DNA from: Umbelopsis ramanniana AG
Taxonomy: Eukaryota; Mucoromycota; Umbelopsidomycetes; Umbelopsidales; Umbelopsidaceae
Length of the DNA: 64,000 nt
Assembly: GCF_025399195.1 (NCBI RefSeq)
Contig: NW_026252114.1
Location: 62,001-126,000 of the forward strand
Direction: 5' to 3'
Shown here: positions 10,231 through 23,988 of the stretch, piece after piece
How the letters are laid out: every line of letters starts with the position of its first letter
How positions within the stretch are numbered: the stretch's first letter is position 1
Notes under the pieces: model-generated
What the model was told of the DNA's origin: nothing
Databases searched by the model: none
The model's input: the letters and a program-made list of their open reading frames with translations, nothing else
Position numbers and translations under genes: made by a program

Positions 10231-13200
10231 CTACTGGGAATTCCAAAGACCGCTGCCTCCTGGAATTAATGGTTGTTCCGAGCTAACGCGAGGTCGAGTT
10301 TGCTCTAAGAACTGAATACCTTCCTGTTCGAGCTCGTGCAAGATGGGTTCATACACGTGTTTTGCCGTCGGCACAAGAACGCCTTGTTCGGGGATACGAC
10401 CATCCAACACGAGTTCCACAGCCATCGCACAAGGCAAGCCTACCGTTTTGGCCATAGCAGTGTGCTGGGAGTCACCATACGTGATTAAAGTCGATGTCAT
10501 GGTCTGTAACTCTCCATTGTGCTGAACCACTCCAAACTCGTGGTGCATGGCAATCATATCTCGTTCGCCAGGCTGGTAACTCAGCTTGGAAGCCAACAAG
10601 GCGGAGAATGCATCCAGAGGCGCAATTTGTTCAGCAGCAGGGAATGCCGTGGCGGATGAACCGTTACTGTTGGTCAAAGAAAGCCATTCTAACGCCTCAA
10701 ATATCTTTGGTACAAGTGGGTTGCTAGGCGAAAGTTGAAGGCGGTCCAGGATAGCATCACGACGAGAAGCTGCATCTGTGTGCTTTATTCCAACCACTGA
10801 ATCGAAGAAGGTTGCCTATTTTACAATGGTAGGTTAGAGCACATTCATCCGGTCAACACCAAAATCATAGAATCCGGCTCAAAAAAACACTTACCCAGGT
10901 GTCACATCTTCCAACCGTCTTATTAGCATCTAGCAAGCCTAGTTTCTTGAAGGCGTGCATCAGATCGGAATATCCCTATGCGCCACATGTTGGGTTAAAA
11001 GGAGTGATCGATTGTTAAAACCGCACCTGATTCACTCTACGACGTACCTGATATCTTAAAGTGCCTCTAAACATGGTATCCATGGTTTTGGTAGATCCAA
11101 GGTTATATGTTTCAATATAAGACAGAGAATCGCGGTTGGCAACACCTTCGAAGGCAAATCCCTTGGTTGGTACAGGAACGGTTGAGAAATGCTCCTTCAG
11201 TAAATCCGTGCCAGGGATATGGTAAGTACGTCCGTTCATGAGGAAAGTGGCATCATTGCCGCCAGCTGTAAGAACACCACGAGGGGACCAACTAAACTTA
11301 TAACCAAGAGGCACACCGGATGCTTCTGGCGCAGGAAGGCCACCACACCATGACACAAATGAGTTTACTTGACCGCCTGATTGATGAACAGAGTCAATGA
11401 TCTTCATGGCCGAAAGATGGTCAATACCGGGATCCAATCCAATCTCGTTCATAATAAGAATGCCAGCATCCTGGGCACTGGATAGAGGACAATGTAATAT
11501 TAGTGACTTGCCTTGCTACTTGTATCTCTTAGACTGTTGAAACCTTACCGTTTCTCCAATGCCTTCATTTCCTTTGAAACATAGCTTGCGGTGACCATAT
11601 GTTTTCTCTCTCGAATGCAAGATTCCGCTACTTTAGTGTGGAGGAAAGCCGGTACCAAGCTATGCAACGGGGTTATTAGCAACGATGTGGTATTTACCTA
11701 AGGAATGATAGATCGGCTTGTTTGCTTACCTTATGACTACATCAGCGCCAGACACAAGCTTATCGAGGCTCTCAGTATCTGCTATATCTAAGCCGGCAAT
11801 ACTGGCGTTCGCATGACCATATGCTAGAGCCTTAGCTTCTGGTTGGGAATTACTGGCTGTAGATGAAGAAAGACGGACGAAATCAAAATCAAAATTAGTT
11901 ACCCATACCACTGAGTACAAATGTAAATTTAACGTAGTTCAGCACTCACCAATCTTCAAGTGTACATCATCACGCTTCAAAAGTCGCTCAACGAGGGGCT
12001 TTGCAACTAAGCCAGAACCAAGCAATAGTACTTTCTTCTGAGGCTTGACGCCAGAAGGAGTTCTTGATCCAGATGGTGTTTCCAAAAATTTGTAAAGACC
12101 ATGATGTTTCTCAGTCAATTTACCTTTGTCGGCAATAACAGCATTATCCAAAGTTAGCTTCGCCTCTTTGTTGTCACCGTTCTTCAAAACAAGCTCCTTG
12201 AGATAGGGACTTAGGACGTTGCTAAAGTGTTGGCTGCTTTCAAGTGGTAGTTCAGCAGGGAGGATATCAACACCTAGGATCTGGTAGCCTGGCTTTTCCA
12301 CATCCTTGTGAACAATGTCCTTGACCGCATCATAATAGTAGAATGGATCGTCCACAGGAGTTGCGTGCGAAAAGCACTCGAAGGCTCCATTTACATCCGC
12401 CACAATGTCAGTCAATGCAATGACTCTTCCCTTGTCAATCAATCCCTGCTCTTTCTTGAGCTGCAATTCCTTCAGTTGTTCATTGCTGAGTAGTCTAGGG
12501 TACCGTGCATCCCAATAAGCGCCGGTGATGGTGCTCGTAGTATATGGAGCAACGTTGGTATGATAGTCCGATTGATAGAGCTCCGGCTTAGCTAAATATT
12601 CACTTTGATCAAATCCAGAGCCATCCTTTCGACTGGTATAATCTCCAATAGCAGCCTGAGTAACGTACAGTTTTTTCAAATTGGGATCTTGAGAAGTGAA
12701 AAGTTAGTCGTTTTGGAGGAGTTTTGAGGTATGTAATTTATCAGCCTTCACAACTGGGTGCTAAACCTACTTTTGTCCTGTACAATTTTTGGAAGATCGA
12801 TCACAGGTACGACTTCATGTGGAAGTGTGCGGAAAACCTCCAAAGCTCCCTGTAATTTCGTTTCACATTGAACTGTAAGCAAACATGCACCGAAGTTTGA
12901 ACTCACAGCCTATTAAAAACCCACCTGAGCGACATTTCCAGCACCTGTAAATGTGAACGTCAGAGGTCCAAAGTCCTTTGGTGTTCCTTCGCTTTCTATC
13001 TGAGATCCGATGGCGCTAATAGCAGCCTTTGCGTCTTGTAATGTGCGATATGTATGTGCACTTGCGGCATACTAAGGTGACAAGGAAATTAGCTGAGAGT
13101 AAAGTACGCCTCCCGTGGCAACGGAGGGGGACTTATCTTACCATAAAAGGTGTGTTATATCCCAGTCCCAGAAACCGGTGGCCAAGTCCATGTAGTGAAT

Positions 13201-13854
13201 TGATCATGCCTTGGGAGGGAAGGTATCGCACAGGAGAGTTATGGGTCTGAACTGAACAAACACTTTGGTCCCATTTCCAATCCTTACCTGCATTTCCAGC
13301 GTACTTTCCAAATGCAACAACACGCTTACCACTGGCAGCTGTCATCTGCTCATAGTCGATAAGAGTGATATTCTACGAGAAACGGTCAGTGTGTGCGTGA
13401 AACAGAAATCCCTCATCACCAACACCTACCTTGTCAAGGATAGACTGAAGCATGGGCATGTTTTTCGGTGTGCCTTTGTGGGTATGAGAGAAGAACATGT
13501 AGGTCTTATTGGGAATCAGCTCTTCCACTGGCACTTCCTTGATGCCCAATATGACATCCGCGGAAGAAATATCCTCTGCAATTTGTGCTCCTGCCTATTG
13601 AAAGGGGTCAGTAGAGGCACTAGCACACCTCTTTGTTTTGAGGAACATACCTTTATATACTGTTGTTCATTGTACACGCGGTTGGTAGAGGGCTGAACAA
13701 GGACCTTTGCACCTGTTTCTTTGATAAGCGACTCAACGCCCTGGGGAGTCAAAGCGACTCTCCTCTCCCACCTGCTCTTGCTTTCACGACGAAGAGCAAT
13801 CGTCGTCACTGAACGAGTTTGATGACGCGGCACAGCTTGTCTAAGGCGATACAT
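10231..13854 (-). CDS. AASS: Bifunctional alpha-aminoadipic semialdehyde synthase (LKR/SDH)
   Basis: Twelve exons (complement): 13854-13651, 13594-13430, 13372-13288, 13209-13142, 13071-12925, 12849-12771, 12687-11950, 11856-11730, 11659-11549, 11477-11048, 10975-10895, 10815-10231; 939 residues. The N-terminal half is lysine-ketoglutarate reductase ([35 protein letters not shown]). The C-terminal half is saccharopine dehydrogenase with a second Rossmann start ([20 protein letters not shown]) and [30 protein letters not shown] and [14 protein letters not shown]. The order and length match the animal and plant fused enzyme. The Arg/Gln-rich start ([15 protein letters not shown]) suggests mitochondrial import. 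In animals this enzyme degrades lysine through saccharopine; whether it works in degradation or synthesis here cannot be told. Identity is very secure. Confidence 0.93.
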
Positions 13855-14069
13855 AGATAAATTATGAAGAGAAGGAAGGAAGCAACAAAAAAAAAGGTGG
13901 ATGGGAGGCGTGCGACAATTTTACTGAGCTCCAAAATGATGAATTTGCTGTCAAGACCAGCCTCAGTTTCTCACGGTCATGCATTTTTTGCAAGTCAGGC
14001 ACCGATAAAGCTCAGCAGGCAAGAAAAAAAATGAAATTTATTGTACAAAGGCATGGAAAAGGAACAGTA

Positions 14070-15852
14070 TTAAGAAGGAGGACCATTAGCAATTTGATCT
14101 CGAAGACTATTGCGAAGGAATTCCTTGTAAATGCCAACAGCATGAGGAGGATCTTTGGAAAATGCCATTCCTTTGGCTTCAGCTTCGTGCTGTTTACTGT
14201 ACCAAGAATCCAGCTGTCGAAAGAATTCAGTGTGCACATATCCTAGAGCTGTTTGCACCATTGGAAATAAACATACAGTCCATACTTCTGCATTTTTCTT
14301 TTCCTTGACTACGATAATGTTATCGTGTTGATCAACTGGCCACATATGCGTTAAATCATCCACAATAAGCGGTAATGAGAATCCACAGCCAGGTGCCTTA
14401 TCGTTGACGGCACAGAACGCATACAATGCCAAAAGATCTTTGGATGGCCGGCGTGCATCGCTGGATTTGCATATATATTCATATTCTGATCGAGCCGAAT
14501 AATAAATTCCTCTAATTCGACTGTGTGCTGGATCAAGGACGGACACTACCATATCCACATAGTTCTGATCACTGAAAGAAGGAAGTGTATTAGTGACTTA
14601 TCCACAAAGTCCTTATTTCCAAAAAGATGACTAACCCAAGCGAGCACACTGATATATCGTAGTAGTTTTTGGCCCAGTCTAAGAATTCATGGACGTGATC
14701 GGTAAGGACGACCCTGCGTCCATCTCGTAATGTTCGTACGCGGTCTTGACCTGATAAAAGTGATTAGTCTCTACCCAACAAAGCAATCCACCCAGTCTGT
14801 ATTTGCAACCACCTACATAAGTGAAGTTGGTCTTCTGGTACATATCGGCCGGTCTCATTACCCACCAGGCGCACAAGCGTGTCGTCCAAGTCGAGCACCA
14901 AAGGCAACCTTCTTTGCCGAAGAAGTCCTTCTTGCTGCTCTTTGATAATACGAAGCATATCAGAATGCTTGCACAAATAGCCAAATAAATTTCTGCAGGG
15001 TAGATGAGTACGCGGTCAACCGTCCGTGCCACATTTAATTCAACTTACGCTTTGTCGCGTGCTGGCTTCAAATGAAGTTCCCAAAGGTCCCCTTGTTCAC
15101 TTCTTAAGACAATATAAGCACTCTGTCCAGATGATGATGAGTATATGCGATGCCTAACATGGGCGAGGGTTCTTGAGGTTGATGCTCACCTTGCGTAAAC
15201 CAGCCAAATCATGGAACCAAGCATGATCAGGAAAATCGAAAATAAAACTATGGGCAATTCCACGGTGTGCCATGACCACAAAGAAACTACGCGGCACAGC
15301 GCCAGGTACATCATAGGTCTCCTCCAATAACAACTTTGGATCGCCCATCTTGTGCAAAATTTCGCGAGTCACAAGCGGTATGGAATCGTTGGAGTCAGGG
15401 AGTATAAGCTGAGGTCGCCAGATAGAAGGATTATGTGTGATGGCTGGAAGAAATCGAGGGCATTTGATGTTCTCTAGTTGTTGTGGCGTGAGCGTTTCTA
15501 GTTCGCCGCCATAAAAAGAGAACGGCAATCAGACGAGTTGTAGGAGGTCTGACAGAACGAGCGAAAGGCTTACCTGACGTTGAGCGTGGTAAAGACGGTT
15601 TCACTGGATATACAGAAGTATCCATCTGCACGGCCGCCGCTGGTCTATCATCCTGTCTTGGCCGTTTTACGCCTGCTGCAATGGTATACTGGAGTTGAGC
15701 AGCCATGTTCAACACAGTGTTCTGTTCGATACCGCGAAGGATTTAGTTACAGCCGTTGCATGAGTCACAAGCGTCATTAAAGAGAGCTGTACCTTCTTTT
15801 CACTCGTCTTGGGTTTGGGCACATCATTGAGGATGCTAGCTACATTCATCAT
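14070..15852 (-). CDS. FCP1-like HAD-family phosphatase
   Basis: Seven exons (complement): 15852-15793, 15721-15574, 15497-15190, 15122-15049, 14992-14817, 14750-14636, 14571-14070; 460 residues. The HAD nucleophile motif is LPLVLDLDDTLVRL (DLDDT, residues 231-235). It is followed after an insert by VRTLRDGRRVVLTDHVHEFL and a DWAKNYYDISVCSLG segment, the layout of the FCP1/SCP catalytic domain. The ~200-residue N-terminus (KRPRQDD, PRFLPAITHNPSIWRP, VPRSFFVVMAHRG) is unfamiliar, and no BRCT domain is visible. It may act on the RNA polymerase II CTD, like plant CPL or yeast Fcp1, but substrate is inference. The splice joining residues just after the DLDDT motif (donor at 14816) is the least certain junction. 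Confidence 0.7.
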
Positions 15853-16299
15853 AGCGCTCAGCCTACGCTGTGTCGGTCAGAAAGTGGTGAGCACCAAGGA
15901 TGTTTATTTCCATTAGCCAGTCTTTCGCCGCTTTAAAAAAATCAGTCACCCATGCAGGGCGCCAATCCATCGCTCAGCAAGTGGCGGCCGTCTACTATTG
16001 CTGGTGTGGGTTCCCTATGCTGCATGCTCGGACGAAAAGTTATTATCATTTCATCGATCCACTTTCGGTACTCTCATCTACTGTACTTCATCGCCGCAAA
16101 ATATAGCTGAGAGTAGGTAACCACACAGGGGGGTTAATCGATCTCTACATTGTGTTCTCCTAATGTGTTTTTATTTCAATGGGTTTGGTTTTTTAGGATA
16201 AGGAATATTTGCGATGGATGTAAACGTCTCCAGAGCATAACCGGCCAATTTGAATTTTTTTTATTTTTTTTGGGTGAGGTAGTGGTTGCAGATAGAAAT
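15853..16299. other. Intergenic region upstream of the FCP1-like gene
   Basis: Separates the start of the FCP1-like gene from the 3' end of the DAHP synthase gene. It has T-rich tracts near 16255-16270 on the DAHP synthase 3' side. Nothing else is recognised. Confidence 0.45.
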
Positions 16300-17826
<1,527 letters not shown>

Positions 17827-18134
17827 TGAGTTTATGAACTATGAGATTAGGTTGAAAAATAAAAAGCGGTTTTACCTTGTCTGTAGACTGGCATATTTTT
17901 TAAAATAATAAATTTTGAGGGTTTGCAAGTTGAGAAAAAAGTGTCCAACGTCGCAAATCCATGCTTTAGACTTGTGCGGAGATGAAAAAAGAATCCAGCA
18001 ATGACTCAAAGTGAATGACTCGACTCCACTGGCTCAAGAAGTGGCTTGGAACAGCGCCAAGGTGTCATTGATAAAATATATACATGGTGGTTTATTTTTT
18101 TTTCTAATATTCACAAATACGTTCCAAAACATAA
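17827..18134. other. Intergenic region upstream of DAHP synthase
   Basis: About 300 nt containing the DAHP synthase promoter and the 3' flank of the PPR gene. It is A/T-rich; no RNA gene or repeat seen. Confidence 0.45.
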
Positions 18135-21100
18135 TTACTTGCACAAACCAGCAATGGTGTTGGCTATTTTTTCAGGGAATTCTCGTTCCTGGAGAGCTTT
18201 GACAATGTCCTTGCACGCTGGCTTTTGACCATTCTGAAGCAATGCTTTGATCATGGCCTCATAAGTACTAGGTTCACGAGAGAGACTACTACGCTTGTCA
18301 TCTTCCATTTTATCGAAAACTTTTCTGGCCTTGATGACATTGCCTGTCATACCGTAACCTTTGATGAAGAGATTTTCAATGTACGTATTGGACTTGACGC
18401 CTTGGCGTAACATTTCCTTGTAAAGCTTTTCGGCCTCGTCCATATTGTTGTTTTCAATGTAGGTATCCAAGATAGCTTGGTATACTGTTTCATCGCCTTG
18501 CACATTGGCTCGCTTCATCTCTTCAAAGACGCGCGTGGCACTGCGAACATCTCGTTGTCGACAACCATAAGAGTATATCAAACTTGCGTAGTGAGTGGCT
18601 TGAGGCTTGAGACGGTCCCGTTTCTCCATTTCTCTGAGCATAGAGTGCGCGGTAGGCATATCATAAGGAGCAATGCTTCCGTAAGCCTCCATGAGCAATT
18701 TGTAAGTGTGGTGGGAAGGTCGGATTCCTCGCTTACGGAGTTCACGGAAATATTCCAAAACGCGCTCACGGTCAGGATGTTGGCGGACAAAGTGTTGCAT
18801 CATATTGTTGAAGGGTCCCACTCGGGGTTGGTAGCTAGGGTGCTGAGTCATTTCCCGGAAGAGTGCAATGGCTTGAGACTCAGAGCCAGCTCGAATGCAG
18901 GCAGAAATGATAGCACCATAGGTAATGGAGTTGGCAGCCACCTTGAGTTCTTGCATTTCATCAAAGAGTTTCAATGCATTTTCCAGCTTGCGGGCCTTGG
19001 CCAACTTGGAGATGATAACGTTATAGAAAAAGGTGGTGGGCTTGATGTCATGTCGCTTGGCTTCTTCATAAATGAGAAGCGCGTCGGTAGCTTCATCAGT
19101 GGTATCCTTGGCACTCCCTAAGAGAAGGGATGCGTAGGCATTTCCATCTGGATATTCACCGAGTTGCTTAACTATAATTTTTTTGAGTTAATCAATATGT
19201 TTTGAGGGGATTGACCAAGTTTGACAATTAAACTTACTGCTTTGATAGTATTTCTTGGCTTCTACCATATCACCCATCTGGGCATAACCAATAAGGACAC
19301 TGTTCATTGCCATGTGCTTTGCTCGCTTGATCTTGTCTTCATCTTCGAACTTTTCATAAGCCTCTATGGCAAGCTTATAGATGTAGGTTACGGTGTCCAT
19401 GTTACCTTGTTTGGCAACCAGGACAATGGTGTCACGGATGGCCTCAGGGGTAGGGATCATACCTTGCTCAATGATAGCATGCTCCAAGATATGAACAGCT
19501 TCATCAAACTTGCCACGAGTAGCAGCCTTGGTGATCTCATTGGATTGAACATCAGCTTCAATCGACATAGTACTAGAACGGCGACGCACAGGATCAGGGC
19601 TCATTCTTCCTTCGATGAATTTGTCAGTCTTAACATGCCATTCCTCAGCAAGGTCTTCATCTCCGTTCTTCAGCAAAGCCTGATAGATTCTTGAGCACAG
19701 CAGCTTGTTGGGCTTGTGACTGAGAGATCGCATGTCTTGGAAGACGTTGAAGACAGTTTGTTGAAACTCGACAGGTTCTCTTTCAGCAGCGAGAGCTAAT
19801 TCCAAGAGGGCAGATAAATCCTTGTGGGACAATTCAAGGTCTGCAATGTCTTCCTTTGCATATTTTTCCAAGATATCAGCAGCAATGTCAGCCGAAATGC
19901 GAATGCCAAATGGAGATACAATGTGGACGACAGATAAGGCTTGAGAAAGGGTAGAGCAGTGATTCAGAAGCTGCAAAGCTGGGCCAGAAATATGAGCGGT
20001 GGACTTGATAAATGACTTTTGAGCTACTGCCGTGGTAATGGTTTTAAGAGCAGCGATGGCGCTTGAGATGTCATCGTGGACGGTAAAGTGGGTGACAAAG
20101 CGTTCACAGAGGGTCACATCGGGCTCTAAACCAACAGCACGCATATCAGAGATGATGTCAAAAACTTTTTCAGCATGGCCATTGGAGAGGCACAAAAATG
20201 CGAAATTGGCCATGTTTCCGTAAGACTTGGTGATATCTGTCTTGAGCATGGCATTGTACAATTTTTCGGATGTTTCAAAGTTGTTCTGTTGGCACATGGC
20301 TGACAAGACAGGGCCGTAGGTGCTGGCGTCAGGATTAGGGAGACTGTCATCTGACTCCATGCGAGCAATCAAATCATGAGCTTCCTGATAACTAGCTCGG
20401 TTGCAGGTATCTCGAATGACCGAGTTGTAAGGGATAGTAGTCACTTGGATATCATCTTGTACCATATCTTCTTCAATGACCTTGAGGGCACCGGGGACAT
20501 CGTGGCACTTCAGATGAGCATCCACCAGAGCATTGTAAACATAAGAAGCATCATGGCTGCCAAGGCTATTCTTGCATTCACGATAATCTTGGAAGCATTC
20601 AAGAGCGCCTTCAAGGTCACCAGCACGACCATACAGTGTGATAAGGGCAGCATAGGTGCCTGAATTAGGCACAGCCTTGTTGGAAGATTGTAGTTGAGCA
20701 AAAACATGCAGAGCGTCTTCCGTGTTCCCATAGTGTGAAAGAGTTCGAAGCATCTGATTGTAAATCTCGGTTTCAAAGTCTTGAACCCATCCAGTACGGA
20801 CTGCAGTCTCAAAGACAGCAAGTGCATTTTCTATGTTCATTTCACTTTCCAGCTGAGAGACATCCTCGGGCTCGGTTCCATAGCGAGCGGACTGTCTCTG
20901 AAGCATAGCCATGGTCTTTTGGACTTCAACGTCACGCTTACAGAGTGTTCTGATAAGCAGGGCATATGTATAGGAGGTAGGGTGAATGCCAGCTTCGATC
21001 ATATCAGCATAGACTGTCGGGGTATAAAATTTTTAGCATGAGAGGAAGGTATTTATCTGATGCTGAGCTTAGCACGAAATGAGGCTTACCTTCCAAAAGA

Positions 21101-21621
21101 CCAGCAATGGGAGAGCCTTCACGGCGCAGTGTAGAATGTGCGTCAAGCACCATATTATAAGTGTGGTGAGTAAGAATGGCTCCTTGTCGCTTCATAGTAA
21201 GAAAATAGGACATGACGGCCTTGAGGTTGCCGTCCCGCTTAGCAGCAAGAATATTGGCATTTCCTTCGTTGGTGGCAGCGGAGATGACTTTTCCGACGGG
21301 TATGGCGACATAAATATCTTGCTTGTTATGAGCTTTGTAAGAGGGGGCGTGACTAAAGCGGACGGCATTAGCAACCACCTTCTTTAGTTGATGCGAGCCA
21401 GTATAAGAATCTTGCATATAATGGAGAGCGCTTTTTCTAGTTGACTTCTTGGATGGCTTTGGAGACGTAGTGTAGTGTGTCTTTGCACGTTGTGAGTTTC
21501 CGGTGGACACCGTTCGAGATGACAGAGCTGCCAGGAGCTGAGATGCGTTATCTTGTGTTGACATAGTGTGTGCGTGGCCATTCGATGAGGTAATTTGTAT
21601 AGAAGATGTCTTAGAGGGCAT
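18135..21621 (-). CDS. Pentatricopeptide-repeat (PPR) protein, 1114 residues
   Basis: Three exons (complement): 21621-21090, 21013-19238, 19171-18135. PPR proteins bind organellar RNA in a sequence-specific way. The sequence is almost wholly made of degenerate 35-residue repeats, for example PTSYTYALLIRTLCKRDVEV, PNSGTYAALITLYGRAGDLE, YVYNALVDAHLKCHDVPGAL, NPDASTYGPVLSAMCQQNNF, NSITYGAIISACIRAGSESQ and DETVYQAILDTYIENNNMDE. The N-terminus (residues 1-80) is Ser/Thr/Lys-rich and lacks acidic residues at the start, compatible with mitochondrial import. No endonuclease or other catalytic domain is appended. A TATA-like TATATAAAG lies about 60 nt upstream of the ATG. The long plus-strand open frame over 18477-19121 is antisense shadow. 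The RNA target is unknown. Confidence 0.88.
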
Positions 21622-21721
21622 TATATATAAGAAAGAAAGGTGGATGGTACTTTTATTTTGTTGAAAGTATGTGGCTCTTTATATATTTTTTGGTTCACTG
21701 AGCGGGACACGGAGCTCTGGT

Positions 21722-21763
21722 CAGCCAATCAACGTGCGGGCGCCATATCAGATCTTCTCTGAT
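21722..21763 (+). promoter_or_regulatory. Composite module 1: CCAAT box plus palindrome
   Basis: CAGCCAATCA at 21722-21731, then a 15-nt gap, then the palindrome ATCAGA-tcttc-TCTGAT at 21747-21763. The same arrangement recurs at 22633-22671. It lies about 100-140 nt upstream of the PPR gene ATG on the other strand. CCAAT boxes are bound by the HAP/NF-Y complex; the palindrome-binding factor is unknown. Confidence 0.5.
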
Positions 21764-22671
21764 GAAGATTTTCAGAGGGGTTATGTATTTACTTTTTCTC
21801 TCAACGCATGCTTTTCTTTATCAGATAGCATTATAATCCCTTGTGCTGACAATTTGCATATAATAACACTTATTTGAAGCTTTCTTTTTACAACAAAAGT
21901 CGATACTGGACTGTCGGCAACTTAATAACATGTGGTGTTGGGAAATTTTTTTTTTATCAGATTTTTTTTAGGTGGCCTAATTGACCGACAACTATCTCCG
22001 CTGCCTCCTCTGAACCTTCCGGAAACTCTGCGCAATCTATGACCGACCCAAGACAGTCTCGCCGCTGTCGCCCGTTCTTGAATATAACAAGGGTCTGAAG
22101 TGATAAAGTCATGGATGTCTACTCACTTACTTCATGCTTAGCCGCGGCATCTTCCAAACGATGTCAACTATCGTGAGACTAGGTGTTTCTGCAGTCAGGA
22201 GACAGCGGGCCATGCATAGTCTGGAATTGAAAAAAGTTATCAGATCTTTTTCGTCGTTTATACGGCTGATACTGTAAAGCAATCTGAATATTGCAAGGGT
22301 ACAGTGTCTGGGGTTATCAGATTGTTTTCGGACTTTTAGATGAAAAGCAGCTGCTTCTGAGAATGAGCAAATATTGCGCTGCAAAACGGCCAATCGGAAA
22401 TGGAAAAAAGGATCTGATAAATTTTTTCTTCCCTTGTGAAAATTGAATCTGATAATTTAGCCTTTGCCGTTTTACTTTATAACCATCAACGACGGTGCCA
22501 ATATAGACTCTCATGGATCATGTTGAATTTATGTAATGAATTTATAGTCATATTCTTCCTTTTTTTCATGCGAAACTTTTGTTCGTATGCACAGCTTGTT
22601 TCATTCACGGCGGGTATTGCGCGGAAACTCGGCAGCCAATCATATTATTCAAAGTTATCAGATCCTCTGAT
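21745..22671. promoter_or_regulatory. Cluster of TTATCAGAT / ATCTGATAA motifs
   Basis: Seven exact copies: TTATCAGAT at 21818-21826, 21954-21962, 22237-22245, 22314-22322 and 22655-22663; the reverse complement ATCTGATAA at 22412-22420 and 22447-22455. An eighth, one-mismatch copy (ATATCAGAT) starts at 21745. Chance would give far fewer than one such 9-mer in this span. The core TGATAA fits the HGATAR consensus of fungal GATA factors, so a GATA-factor-bound region is the simplest reading; the fixed CA/AT flank suggests a more specific site. Confidence 0.6.
22633..22671 (+). promoter_or_regulatory. Composite module 2: CCAAT box plus palindrome, with TATA-like element
   Basis: CAGCCAATCA at 22633-22642, a 14-nt gap, then ATCAGA-tcc-TCTGAT at 22657-22671. 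A GATAAAAG TATA-like element follows at about 22689-22697. The order reads as a plus-strand promoter, yet no supported gene follows; the first ATG after it (22717) opens only a 25-30 codon frame. Confidence 0.45.
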
Positions 22672-23988
22672 CCTACAAATGTGAGGCGGAAGATAAAAGT
22701 AGCCAAGCGTTGGAGCCATGCTCGTTGTCAACATTTTGCATAATGGCGTCTTTCCGTGTACACTCCGTGTTACATATTTTCCCCGACTAAGGAGTTTCGC
22801 AAAGTGAATATGAAGCATAAATAAGCCAGAAACTTCTTTGTTGGTGCACAAGCGCAGCAAGACAAGCGCTGCCCCTGCTTGGATAGTGGTAATATGGTTG
22901 TATTGCAGAAAAGAAATTGATGCCGCAGTCCACCAATACGGTGATCATACCATTTAAATCTCACACACGCAATTTGATTAAGAACATCGTATCCATTCTT
23001 GTAAAGAAGAGCACAGCGCAAAATATATCAATTAGAATTCTAGGACAGCCTGACTTCCTATCTATTGACCAACCAGTGTTCTGGGACCATCTAGTGTCCT
23101 AGATTTTCATTTTTGCGTCACTTTTCTGCCTCTCGGAGATTAGCTTGAATACTTTAACACATTCCATATGAAAATATTCGCACTATGTCATATGGTGTCT
23201 AAATTCGTGACTGGTCGATACCTTGAACTACACTGAGGCTAATGATCAGGCTAAAGGTTAGGCTCATTCCTTTTGCAGTCCGCAAATCATTAGACTGGAT
23301 AGCGAATGTACTCTAGGGAAATTTGCCTTAGAAGACAACAAGAGAACGCAGCATCACATATAAACGTGTAATGCACAGATCGTTTGCGATAGCATACTTT
23401 GATTGCAAGTATGATCGTGTGTAGCAGAGGATGGAAATGGGCTTTGCAGGTACTTATTGTGATTTCCTGCACTTTGAATCACACTGAGCGAAACTAATCT
23501 ATAGTACCAAGCTATAAAACCAGCAGCTGTAGTCTCTGCCGCAGTTACTGTGTAACTGGATGGACATCCGATGAGGATACTTGTCCAAAGAATGCTCTTA
23601 GTATCTAGCAAAAGTAAGCTGACTTGACGATGTAAACATCTGCAGTGCGCATATATGTACGCTCGTACTCTCAGAAGTTGGCTGTCTAAGCACACGCAGA
23701 AAACTATAAAGTGCTAATTTGCAATTCTCATTATTGTCACCTTTTTGTCTTGTTTGGTCGCAGAAGCGGGTCCACAGAAAAGCAGGATCTGGATTATCGA
23801 ATGTCCCAGCACTGGAACACACGACTCTGGCCACATCTTGCATGCTTAAGGGAAGGTAAAGGAGGACTCCACCATCATTTTCAAGGAAGGCTTTAATTAG
23901 CGTACGAAAGATTTTGCTCTCACCAGCTTGCAGAACCTCGATGTGGAAATGCGGGAACTAGTCGGGTTTGGGGGTGGATCTGCGCTAA

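Noticed and set aside
18477-19121. 214-codon plus-strand open frame
   Set aside because: It is antisense to a PPR exon whose repeat structure is unmistakable; the reverse frame is open only because of the codon use of the PPR gene.
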